This document shows, piece by piece, positions 1 to 7,968 of a stretch of 38,844 nucleotides of DNA (positions within the stretch are counted from its first letter, which is position 1; each line of letters opens with the position of its first letter). The notes beneath the pieces were generated by a model, which saw nothing but the letters and a program-made list of their open reading frames with translations, was not told the origin of the DNA and did no database searches. Position numbers and translations under genes: made by a program. Where the stretch lies: the NCBI GenBank assembly GCA_944384405.1, contig CALWTH010000040.1:1-38844 (forward strand), in the 5' to 3' direction. The DNA is from an uncultured Clostridia bacterium. GTDB lineage: Bacteria; Bacillota; Clostridia; Christensenellales; UBA1242.

Positions 1-386
1 GGAGAAGATTGAAGTTCGTAGGCGATGTAGTGTATGTTTTCTGGGTTCATATTTTTTAGCAGTTTTTCAACAAACGCCTGCTCGCTTTTGCCGTGAAATG
101 AAATAAGGTATTCAAACATTGACTGTGGAAAATATCTTGCAGGTTTGTCGGTAAATGATTGCAATTTATCAAGTTGTGGTTTGAAAAAATTGTATACCAA
201 ATATTTATATATGTCATTTTTATCTTTAAAGTAACAATAAAATGATGACCTTGAAAAGCCACTTTTTTGCGCTATTGAAAAAATAGAGGCTTTGTCAAAG
301 TCATTTTCACTAAATTCATTAAAAGCACACTCGAGTATGCTTTCTTGTTTTTCTTTTGGTAAATTGAAAAATTTTTCTGTTGGCAT
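1..386 (-). CDS. TetR/AcrR-family transcriptional regulator (3' end outside window)
   Basis: The reverse strand is open from an ATG at 386 to the left edge (128 codons, no stop), so the C-terminus is missing. The N-terminus reads MPTEKFFNLPKEKQESIL and continues into a helix-turn-helix with IFSIAQKSGFSRSSFYCYFK at about residues 37-56, the classic TetR DNA-binding signature (phenylalanine-tyrosine recognition helix followed by F-x-D-K). The start is supported by a CGGAG ribosome-binding site about 5 nt upstream. A perfect palindrome lies 11-25 nt upstream and overlaps the predicted transcription start, which suggests autorepression. The C-terminal ligand domain is not visible, so effector and target genes are unknown. 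Confidence 0.88.
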   Translation of the reverse strand, partial: MPTEKFFNLPKEKQESILECAFNEFSENDFDKASIFSIAQKSGFSRSSFYCYFKDKNDIYKYLVYNFFKPQLDKLQSFTDKPARYFPQSMFEYLISFHGKSEQAFVEKLLKNMNPENIHYIAYELQSS

Positions 387-396
387 TTTATCTCCG

Positions 397-411
397 TTGA
401 CACTGTGTCAA
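397..411. promoter_or_regulatory. Palindromic TetR operator candidate
   Basis: TTGACACTGTGTCAA is a perfect 7-bp inverted repeat around one central base. It sits between the -10 box and the start codon of the TetR-family gene, the usual position of an autoregulatory TetR operator. Binding by this regulator is inferred. Confidence 0.7.
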
Positions 412-413
412 AT

Positions 414-442
414 ATGATAATATATTTTTTGCCGTTAGTCAA
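414..442 (-). promoter_or_regulatory. SigA-type promoter of the TetR-family gene
   Basis: On the reverse strand TTGACT (442-437) and TATCAT (419-414) are separated by exactly 17 bp. The predicted start falls inside the 397-411 palindrome. Confidence 0.65.
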
Positions 443-447
443 ATTTT

Positions 448-1896
448 TTATGTGTATTTTCTTTCAAAATATTTTATGAGTGTTCTTTGAGTGCTTTCGT
501 TTTTGCAATAGGCGAGCCACCTGAGCTGGGCAATGTTTTGGTTCATGTTGAATTCATCAAGTTTGCACACAACTTCAATTTTGTCGCCACTATGAAGGCG
601 AGTGTAAATTGGTGACTTGTTTGGTGAGTCGTTTAAATATGCATACATTGCTGAAAAGCCTATATCTTTGTGAAGTTTAAAGGCGAAGTCAAGCACTGTA
701 CTTTTTGCCGGTATTTTTATTGCTTCTTTTGTTGGAGTGTATACTGTTATATAGTCGCCGTCAACTCCTCCTGCGACGGTTTCGTCAAGGTCGTCTATGT
801 CAGAGCCGTTTGTTGTGCCGTTTAAAAGTTCAGTGTACTGTCTTTTTGAAAGCATGGTTATGTTAAATAAATTTCGCATATTGTCGACAACTAAAAGCGA
901 GGTGTTATTTAATTCATCTTTACTAAGTCCAATAATTTCAAACTGTTCTCGTGCGCCAAACTCTGTCAAAAGCGTGTAAAGGGGGTTAAAACCGTTTGTG
1001 TCCTGTTTTGTTATTATATAGATATCAAAAATTGGAACGCTAATGAAATTACTTTCTTTGACTGATGAAAGTTTGTTGGTGTCAAAGTGCTTTGAAATTG
1101 AAGTGTAAACTTCATAAGGTGTTTTTGGTGTTATTTCAACTTTTGAAAGCGAAAATTTTGATGCTCTTAGATATGAGTTTATTTCAAATTCAAGCATGCT
1201 TTTCAATTCGTCAATGTATGATGACATATTTTGAATATATTTATCTAGATATTGAAAAAAGACTGCATCATCTTCGTGTCTTACACAAAAACAGCCGTTT
1301 GTTAGTTGATAGTAAAAATATTTGCTTTTTAAAAGTTTTGCAAGGGGAATAAGCCATTTTTCTGTTTCGAGAATTTTTGCCTCTTTTTTGTATTTTGGGA
1401 AACATGAAATAGTGGATAAGTTGTTGAGTCTGTCAGCGAACTTGATATAAAAACCGAACTTGTTGTTTTTGCCTATGTGAATAAGTTTTTGATATGTGCT
1501 ATCTTCCACTGCTTGTTTTAAAAAGTCTTTTGTGTCGGAATATATATTGTTGCTATCAGGAAGAAAATTTTCTTTTGTGATTGCCGTTACTGAGTCGACA
1601 ATTTGGGCAATTTGGTTGTTGAAAGTGTGTTTAAGTTCGTCAATTGTGACGCCACAGTCTTCAACTGTGTCGTGAAGAAGGGCGGCACTTATCACATCGG
1701 TGTTGAAGTCGCGTTTCTCTAATATGCTGGCAACTTCAACTGGGTGAATGATGTATGGATCGCCGTCTTTTCTCATTTGCCCACTGTGTTTTTGCTCGGC
1801 AAAATTAAAAGCCTTTACAACATTTGAAATGTCCACACTGTTTTTTTGTTTAAGGCTTTCAAGCATATCGTTAAATAATTGTTTATAATCACTCAT
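448..1896 (-). CDS. Rel/SpoT-like HD-TGS protein, probable hydrolase-only
   Basis: 482 residues. The N-terminal third is a Rel-type HD phosphohydrolase: PYIIHPVEVA at about 47-56 (metal ligand H51), ALLHDTVEDC at 72-81 (H75/D76, E79/D80) and FADRLNNLST at 153-162 (D155), so the metal and catalytic positions of (p)ppGpp hydrolases are present. The middle (about 250-380) occupies the place of the synthetase domain but lacks the recognisable substrate-binding and catalytic motifs of RelA_SpoT (no YQSLHTT-like block). A TGS domain follows (about 395-460: ITVYTPTKEAIKIPAKSTVLD). Full Rel proteins are above 700 residues and carry a working synthetase and ACT/RRM domain. The start overlaps the end of the upstream XRE gene by 8 bp, with AAAGGA ahead of the ATG, so the two are translationally coupled. 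Likely function is removal of (p)ppGpp or a related nucleotide; the exact substrate is inferred. Confidence 0.82.
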   Translation of the reverse strand: MSDYKQLFNDMLESLKQKNSVDISNVVKAFNFAEQKHSGQMRKDGDPYIIHPVEVASILEKRDFNTDVISAALLHDTVEDCGVTIDELKHTFNNQIAQIVDSVTAITKENFLPDSNNIYSDTKDFLKQAVEDSTYQKLIHIGKNNKFGFYIKFADRLNNLSTISCFPKYKKEAKILETEKWLIPLAKLLKSKYFYYQLTNGCFCVRHEDDAVFFQYLDKYIQNMSSYIDELKSMLEFEINSYLRASKFSLSKVEITPKTPYEVYTSISKHFDTNKLSSVKESNFISVPIFDIYIITKQDTNGFNPLYTLLTEFGAREQFEIIGLSKDELNNTSLLVVDNMRNLFNITMLSKRQYTELLNGTTNGSDIDDLDETVAGGVDGDYITVYTPTKEAIKIPAKSTVLDFAFKLHKDIGFSAMYAYLNDSPNKSPIYTRLHSGDKIEVVCKLDEFNMNQNIAQLRWLAYCKNESTQRTLIKYFERKYT

Positions 1897-2860
1897 AGTC
1901 GGCGTCCTTTATGAGTCTATAATATTGGTCATCTTCCATGTTGCTGACTTTTGCAAATCTGAACATATTTGCTTCTACTGCGTCTTTGACAATGTTTTCT
2001 ATACTGTTTTCAACAATCTTTTTTTGTTGTGCTTCATTAAGTCCTGTTGGTTGTGGACTAAGGTATAGATTTTTTATAAGTTCTATCAGTTGATTGACTT
2101 CGTTTTTGATGTTTATTTCACCAACGTCGAGTGCAAGAAGGTTGTATATTTCGCCGTCTGGCACTTTTAGCGAAACATTTGACATAAGTATATACTGCAC
2201 ACAAGGGACATGCTCTCTGCCACGTGATATTGAGTTGACTGTGCCAAGTCCACCACGATATTTTTTGCTACTTGGCGGATTGTTTAAAATAATTGATACT
2301 TTGTCGTTGTTGTTTTTTAAACTTATGAAAAGTTGTGTTGGATTTTGCTCCAAATTTCCAAAATATGAGTTAGAGAAAGAAGAGTAGAACGCCTTTATTT
2401 TTTCTATGTCACCATTTAGTGAATTGAGCACTTTCAAATATTTTTCTGCGTCCATTCTGGTCAGCATAAAAAGTCCGCAAGCCATAATACCTTTTGGAGA
2501 AGAAACATCTAAATCATCAAGCATGGTGATTACACCAAATGTTAAAATATCGTAGTTGTAACTTCCAACTTTGCCTTTGTAGGCGCTTGAATTGTAATAA
2601 TAAACTATATAACTACCTAAAAACTTGCGATAGTTTAAATTTGACTTTACCAAATTATCTTTATCTATTTTTGTTGTCAAAAATTGGTCAATGTCAATTT
2701 TGTACGCCTGTTTTAGTTTAATCAAAAAGTTTGCAGAAGGTTGGCTTTTTCCACTTAAATAATTGTTTATACTACTTGCAGAAAATCCTGTTTTTTGTGC
2801 AATATCTTTTTGGGTGTAAAGTTCTGTCAAACACTTCAAATTATACAAAAAATCATCCAT
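1889..2860 (-). CDS. XRE-family HTH regulator with unknown C-terminal domain
   Basis: 323 residues. Residues about 14-62 form a Cro/C1-type helix-turn-helix (YTQKDIAQKTGFSASSINNY then LSGKSQPSANFLIKL). The remaining 250 residues are a mixed alpha/beta region that I do not recognise; it has no enzyme motif. The start is fixed by AGGAGT 5 nt upstream and by a good promoter. It is the first gene of a two-gene operon with the Rel-like HD-TGS protein (8-bp overlap), suggesting that this regulator senses or controls a nucleotide-stress response, but that is inference from context. Confidence 0.8.
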   Translation of the reverse strand: MDDFLYNLKCLTELYTQKDIAQKTGFSASSINNYLSGKSQPSANFLIKLKQAYKIDIDQFLTTKIDKDNLVKSNLNYRKFLGSYIVYYYNSSAYKGKVGSYNYDILTFGVITMLDDLDVSSPKGIMACGLFMLTRMDAEKYLKVLNSLNGDIEKIKAFYSSFSNSYFGNLEQNPTQLFISLKNNNDKVSIILNNPPSSKKYRGGLGTVNSISRGREHVPCVQYILMSNVSLKVPDGEIYNLLALDVGEINIKNEVNQLIELIKNLYLSPQPTGLNEAQQKKIVENSIENIVKDAVEANMFRFAKVSNMEDDQYYRLIKDADYE

Positions 2861-2876
2861 AATAACTCCTACTACT

Positions 2877-2905
2877 AGAATACAACTTTACATATAAAAA
2901 ATCAA
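2877..2905 (-). promoter_or_regulatory. SigA-type promoter of the XRE/HD-TGS operon
   Basis: Reverse strand TTGATT (2905-2900), 17-bp spacer, TATTCT (2882-2877), followed by AGGAG and the ATG at 2860. Confidence 0.65.
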
Positions 2906-2961
2906 TAGGATTATAGATGTTTTTTCAAAATACTGTATCAATAATTCAATATAATAAATTT

Positions 2962-3870
2962 TTAGTCTTCAATCTCGGCGATTTTATGATCTATCATAGT
3001 TATTTTAAAGTCTTTTGCCTCATCAGAATAATAAAGTGTGTAGACAAGCGGGGACAAAGATGTGATGTTTATTTTTTCAAAATTACCAAAAAATTGGCTA
3101 ATGTCCTGGTCTTTGAGCGCATCTTTCATTTCGTCTGAAACAAGTGAAAGTGCTTCGTTTTTGTCACCAAACTTTATTGCTTCAAAAAAGTTATATGGTA
3201 TAAGTTCGTCACGTTTGCATGTTCTTGAAAGGTGATTATCAACATAGTTTTCTGTTTTGTCTATACTAAGGTCATTTTTTAGTGTAAGTACTTTTGCATG
3301 ATGAGCCATATCGTCTATATTTTGTCGTGCCACTATTTCGCTTTCTTTTAGGTCAATTTGATCGGCGGTTATGCTCTTAAATGTGTTTAGGGTTGTGTCA
3401 AAACATACAAGTGTCTTTTTGTCCAGTTTTGTCAAAATGTATATGTAGTTTGATACACTTTCACTTTGTGCTTGGCTAAGGTTGATGTTATATGTGTATT
3501 CGCCTTTTGATGAAGATATTTTTATTCTATCTTCATAAGCCGTCACGAGATATTTGACATTTTTTATTGTGTGACTTTGTGAATATACACACTTTGTACT
3601 TGCGATAAGAAATGGCGACAAAAACACATCTGCTCTGTTTTTTAAGTTATAAACTTTTACATTTTGACTAAGGCATGAGGCAGTATTGTTTTTTATTTTT
3701 AAACTGAAGGCAAAAGGTATTGAAAGCATATTTTGGTCAATTGGATATGCCTTGAATGTCACTTCACTTGTGCAGTCATTAATAAAAATGTGATTTGAGT
3801 CATCAAGGATATGGCTTTGATTTTCATATTCAATTAAGAATTCGTCATTACTATAAATGTTTATATTCAT
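2962..3870 (-). CDS. Hypothetical protein, 302 aa
   Basis: I do not recognise this protein. It has no signal peptide, membrane segment or catalytic motif. The sequence looks beta-rich in the first 200 residues and more helical near the C-terminus (EAIKFGDKNEALSLVSDEMK, about residues 228-247). Codon use matches its neighbours and the frame is open over the full length, so it is a real gene. No Shine-Dalgarno precedes the ATG at 3870; instead an AT-rich CATATATTAAAAT lies directly against the start codon, which could be a -10 region of a leaderless transcript. About 100 bp separate it from the XRE gene downstream, so it is probably its own transcription unit. Confidence 0.7.
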   Translation of the reverse strand: MNINIYSNDEFLIEYENQSHILDDSNHIFINDCTSEVTFKAYPIDQNMLSIPFAFSLKIKNNTASCLSQNVKVYNLKNRADVFLSPFLIASTKCVYSQSHTIKNVKYLVTAYEDRIKISSSKGEYTYNINLSQAQSESVSNYIYILTKLDKKTLVCFDTTLNTFKSITADQIDLKESEIVARQNIDDMAHHAKVLTLKNDLSIDKTENYVDNHLSRTCKRDELIPYNFFEAIKFGDKNEALSLVSDEMKDALKDQDISQFFGNFEKINITSLSPLVYTLYYSDEAKDFKITMIDHKIAEIED

Positions 3871-3974
3871 ATTTTAATATATGTAACTATTAAGAGCTGT
3901 AACACTAAAAAAATTTTAATAATTTATAGTTTAATTTTTGATGTGAGTGTCAATAAATAGTCGAGAGGAGATTT

Positions 3975-4820
3975 ATGAAAATATATTCTAGGTGGAAAGA
4001 CGAAGAGGTGAAAAAACTTTTTGATTTTGTTGACCAAGGTAGAAAAAACAATGTACCACTCATTAAACTTTTTAGTGATTATGCGACGATTTCAGGAAGA
4101 AAGCCAAACAGTGTGAGAAATTATTATTATATTGAACTTGATGCACTATTGTCTGACGAGGGCAGAGCGAAAAGGCTTGGAATTGATTTAAGTTCACATA
4201 AAAAGACTGACCAAAAGGAGTTCAGTGATGACGAAACGCGTGAACTTGTAATGAACATACTAAAGATGACAAGCCGCGGCGTGTCAGTTCGAAAGGCATG
4301 TCTAACTTTGGCAAAAGGCGATATAACAGAAATGGTGAGATACCAAAACAAGTTTAGAACAGTTGTCGTCAAACAAAAAGACCTTTTTGAACAATGTCTG
4401 CAAAATTTAAAAACAATAGGTGTGAAAGTGGAAAAAATAAAACCAAAGCCAAGCAATGTTATTGAATTTAAAAACACAAAAACACAACTGAGTGAAAGTG
4501 ACATAAACAGTTTGTTTTTGGGGCTTGTTAAACTTGTTAAGCGTCAGGCAACAGAAGAGGCGAGTCACATTCAAGGAATTGAAATTGAAAGGGCAAACGA
4601 TATGCTAAGAAAGACGCTCGTAAGTTTAAGGCAAAAAGAAGATGAGATAAAGTCGCTTCAAAAAAACTTCAAACTTTTGTCAAAAGAAAATGAAAAACTT
4701 TGTGAGGAGATTAAACTGCTTCGTGGAAAAAACGCTGAGATGATGGCGGACATGTCAAAAATGCAGGGATTAAAAAAGTTTGCGAACAGATATAGATCAA
4801 AAAACATAGGCGCCAATTAA
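3975..4820 (+). CDS. Myb/SANT-like DNA-binding coiled-coil protein (RsfA-like N-terminus)
   Basis: 281 residues. The N-terminus (about 5-55) has the spaced aromatic pattern of a Myb/SANT helix-turn-helix (SRWKDEEVKKLFDFVDQG, then GRKPNSVRNYYY), resembling the N-terminal domain of RsfA-type sporulation regulators in Bacillus. A second helical region follows, and residues about 205-270 are a long coiled coil (ERANDMLRKTLVSLRQKEDE and onward), so it probably oligomerises. The start has a strong GAGAGGAG site. It lies 37 bp upstream of addB. Assignment to the RsfA family proper is uncertain; the DNA-binding role is an inference from the fold pattern. Confidence 0.68.
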   Translation: MKIYSRWKDEEVKKLFDFVDQGRKNNVPLIKLFSDYATISGRKPNSVRNYYYIELDALLSDEGRAKRLGIDLSSHKKTDQKEFSDDETRELVMNILKMTSRGVSVRKACLTLAKGDITEMVRYQNKFRTVVVKQKDLFEQCLQNLKTIGVKVEKIKPKPSNVIEFKNTKTQLSESDINSLFLGLVKLVKRQATEEASHIQGIEIERANDMLRKTLVSLRQKEDEIKSLQKNFKLLSKENEKLCEEIKLLRGKNAEMMADMSKMQGLKKFANRYRSKNIGAN

Positions 4821-4822
4821 TG

Positions 4823-4851
4823 TTGCATAATTTTTGACTTTTTGTTAAAAT
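4823..4851 (+). promoter_or_regulatory. Predicted leaderless promoter of addB
   Basis: TTGCAT (4823-4828), 17 bp, TAAAAT (4846-4851), then 6 nt to ATG at 4858. The predicted +1 is the A of the start codon. No Shine-Dalgarno exists between the preceding stop (4820) and the ATG. Confidence 0.5.
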
Positions 4852-4857
4852 GTGCAT

Positions 4858-7800
4858 ATGTCAATTGTTTTAATTAAAGGTCACACACTTGAAGATATAA
4901 AAAATTCTGTCATAGGAGAGATAAAACCCTATGTGCAGGATTTTTTACAGAAAAATGTAATTGTTGTGCCTGACAGATATTCGCTCATTGTTGAAAAGTC
5001 AGTGTTTGATGTTCTTAACATATCATCAACATTTAATATCTTTGTCATGGGCATAAATCAACTTGCAAAAAAGATGATTGAAAGTGCAGGACTTAACTGC
5101 GTCTATATTGACCAGACTCAAAGTGATTTTGTTCTATATCGTGCCATTCAAAATCAAAAAGATAATTTTATTTGTTTTTCCAAAACCCTAAACACAGGAC
5201 TGGTGGAAAAAATAAAAAATTCGCTTGCACTTATAAGGTCATCAAATGTTGAAGCAAAAGATTTGGACAACTTAAGCACAAATGATGTCAATTTGCAAAA
5301 CAAAATTCACGATTTAAGGCTTGTGCTTGAAGAATATGAAAAACTTATTGACTTTAGACTTGACGCCACAAATGTTTTGAAGACTTTTTCAAATTTAATT
5401 GAAAACACGCATATTTACGATGACTATAACTTCTATTTTTGTGGCTTTGAAAGTTTTACTGCACAGGGCTATGACATAGTAAAGAAAATTTGCAAGACTG
5501 CAAAAAATGTCACAATAGGAATTATTTCTCCAACAATCTTTTCAAACAAAAACATCTACGATGATGAAATGCAAAAAGTTTTGACAACATTTTTTGATGA
5601 AAACAAAATTGAATACACAGTAAAGAGCATAGAGCCAAATTTTGACGGCGACAATGATGCTATATATAAAAACCTATTTGGACATAGTATAAAAAAGCAA
5701 AATCTTCAAACAACGGTAATTACTTTTCCTAAAAAACAAGATGAGATTGAAAATGTTGCTATGCAAATAGCATACCATGCAAAAAATGGGCTATGTTATC
5801 AAGATATGTGCGTCGCAACAAATAGTGCTTATTTTCCACTAATTGAAAATATATTTTCTGAGTATAAAATAAGTTATTATATTGACGACAAAATGTCATT
5901 AAGTTCTTCACCACTATATAATTTTATAAAATGTATTTTTGAACTTTTAATAGACAGATTTGAAAAAGAAAATATCGTTAATTTTATTGAAAGTTATTTT
6001 TTTGATATTGATAGACAAAAAAAATATGAAATAATAAATTATGTAAGAGAAAATAATATTAAATACAACAAAATAACAAAAATATATGATTTTGATGAAA
6101 AAATAAGGTATATTTTTGAAAAATTAAATAATTTAAAAATAAAAGAAAAATTCAAATATTACATACAATTTTTAAATGAAATTTTTTTGTATTTTAATAT
6201 AGAGCAAAAACTTGAGCAAATAAGCCAAAATTTCAAAAAAAATGGTGATTTGCAACTTGAAAAAGTCTATGTGCAAATTTATGATAAAATAAATACTCTA
6301 AACAAAAAAATATGTGATATTTTGGGTGAGCAAGAAATATCTTTAAAAGACTTTGTTGACTTTTATGATAACGCCTTAAAAAATGTCAATATAAGCAAAG
6401 TGCCACTAAGTGTAGATAGCGTATTTGTGGGCGATATTTGCAAGAGTTTTTTTGAACCCAAAAAAATTATGTATGTCATAGGGGCAACAAGTGACATGCC
6501 AACAAAAATCAAAGATGAAAGTTTGATTTTGGATAGTGACATAGAGCAGTTAAATAACATGGTCAAACTTAGTCCAACAGTTAAAGTTATTAACAAGAGA
6601 AACAAGTTTAGACTTTTTGACTCACTTTTGATGGCAAAAGAGCATGTGGTAACATATCCACTTTTTGATGAAGATGGCAAAAAAATTGTAAACTCCACTT
6701 TTGTTGATGACCTAGTTTTGCTTGGTGCAAATATTACAACAAATCAAGAGTATGAACTTAGCCAAGATATTGAAAATTTAAAGTTGCACGCTCCAAACAA
6801 AGTTGTTGCAAGAAAGTTTATTGACAATTCAAAGGCCGGTGCTGACATTAAACAAGCGTTAATAGCACTAGGAGAAGATGTTGATTATACGCCAAAAGAC
6901 TTTTTTGTTTCTGATGCAAAAACATTGCTTAAAGACAATAAAATTAAGATAACGCAACTTGAAAGTTATTACACTTGTCCATTTAGGCACTTTATTTCAT
7001 ATGGATTAAAACTTGTTGAAAATAAAGACGGCGAAATGAAACAAAATGATTTTGGTAATTTTTTGCATGACTTTTGTAATATTCTTGTAAAAAGTGCAAA
7101 GAAAAACATTGGCGAGTATGACGAAAAGGAACTAGAAGAACACATTCAAAATTGTTTTAATAATCTAATAAAAAGCGAAAAATATTTTTTGTTAAATGAT
7201 GAAGAAAACGTGCTTTCAAAACAAATTTTGGAAAGTGAAGTTCATAGATTTGGAAAGTTTTTAAACTACGAGCAGAAAAAATCTGATTTCAAAATTTACA
7301 AAACAGAATACAAGTTCGACAATGACCTTAGCGTCACCATTGACGATAAAGATTTTTCACTTGTTGGAATAGTGGACAGAGTTGACAAGTTTGGAGATTA
7401 TTACTCTGTCATAGATTACAAAACGGGTTCACTTGCTTCAAATAACGCACAAATTTCCAACCTTTATTACGGAACAAAAATCCAAGTATATGTCTATCTT
7501 AAAGCACTCACAAAAAAGTTTAATGGTAAGGCTTTTGGTGCGTTCTATTTGCCAATATCAAACGCTTTTTCAGATGATGGAAGTGACGTTTATAAACTAA
7601 ATGGCTTTTTTTTGGACGATGTTGAACTTTGTGAACATGCCGATTTGGATTTAAAGGATACATATAAAAGTAAACTGTTTGAAGCATCTTTTTCGCCAAG
7701 TAAAAAGTATGTGGAAAAAGGAATAAAAAAGTTGATATCTAAAAAACTGGTGCAAAAAGAAGATTTTGAAGCCATGCTTAACTATTCTGTGGAGATTGTC

Positions 7801-7968
7801 AAACAGGGAGTGAAAGAAATTTTAAATGGTAGCATATCGCCTTCTCCGATAAAAGAAGGGTGCGATTTTTGTGCATATAAAGATATTTGCAGCCATGATA
7901 AAAATTCTTATAGGAAAAAGTCAATAAAAGTTTCTCCAACAACTTTCTCGGAGGCGACAAATGAGTGA
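4858..7968 (+). CDS. addB: ATP-dependent helicase/nuclease subunit B (AddB)
   Basis: AddB is the second nuclease subunit of the AddAB double-strand-break resection complex and carries a 4Fe-4S cluster. Here the cluster cysteines are C707 (YYTCPFRHF) and C1002, C1005, C1011 (CDFCAYKDIC), the C...C-x2-C-x5-C spacing of the family. The RecB-type nuclease has D840 (GIVDRVD) and D853-Y854-K855 (VIDYKTG). Length is 1036 residues, shorter than the roughly 1160 of Bacillus. The N-terminal Walker A motif expected near residue 10 is absent: the region reads SIVLIKGHTLEDI. A GTG at 4852 would add two residues, but ATG 4858 fits the promoter better. The gene overlaps addA by 8 bp. The stretch about 5880-6250 is noticeably more AT-rich than the rest but stays in frame. 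Confidence 0.93.
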   Translation: MSIVLIKGHTLEDIKNSVIGEIKPYVQDFLQKNVIVVPDRYSLIVEKSVFDVLNISSTFNIFVMGINQLAKKMIESAGLNCVYIDQTQSDFVLYRAIQNQKDNFICFSKTLNTGLVEKIKNSLALIRSSNVEAKDLDNLSTNDVNLQNKIHDLRLVLEEYEKLIDFRLDATNVLKTFSNLIENTHIYDDYNFYFCGFESFTAQGYDIVKKICKTAKNVTIGIISPTIFSNKNIYDDEMQKVLTTFFDENKIEYTVKSIEPNFDGDNDAIYKNLFGHSIKKQNLQTTVITFPKKQDEIENVAMQIAYHAKNGLCYQDMCVATNSAYFPLIENIFSEYKISYYIDDKMSLSSSPLYNFIKCIFELLIDRFEKENIVNFIESYFFDIDRQKKYEIINYVRENNIKYNKITKIYDFDEKIRYIFEKLNNLKIKEKFKYYIQFLNEIFLYFNIEQKLEQISQNFKKNGDLQLEKVYVQIYDKINTLNKKICDILGEQEISLKDFVDFYDNALKNVNISKVPLSVDSVFVGDICKSFFEPKKIMYVIGATSDMPTKIKDESLILDSDIEQLNNMVKLSPTVKVINKRNKFRLFDSLLMAKEHVVTYPLFDEDGKKIVNSTFVDDLVLLGANITTNQEYELSQDIENLKLHAPNKVVARKFIDNSKAGADIKQALIALGEDVDYTPKDFFVSDAKTLLKDNKIKITQLESYYTCPFRHFISYGLKLVENKDGEMKQNDFGNFLHDFCNILVKSAKKNIGEYDEKELEEHIQNCFNNLIKSEKYFLLNDEENVLSKQILESEVHRFGKFLNYEQKKSDFKIYKTEYKFDNDLSVTIDDKDFSLVGIVDRVDKFGDYYSVIDYKTGSLASNNAQISNLYYGTKIQVYVYLKALTKKFNGKAFGAFYLPISNAFSDDGSDVYKLNGFFLDDVELCEHADLDLKDTYKSKLFEASFSPSKKYVEKGIKKLISKKLVQKEDFEAMLNYSVEIVKQGVKEILNGSISPSPIKEGCDFCAYKDICSHDKNSYRKKSIKVSPTTFSEATNE

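Noticed and set aside
5880..6260. Strongly AT-rich segment within addB, a possible inserted or foreign segment.
   Set aside because: The frame is unbroken and the composition follows Ile/Lys/Asn/Phe-rich residues of a variable AddB region; no boundaries or repeats were seen.
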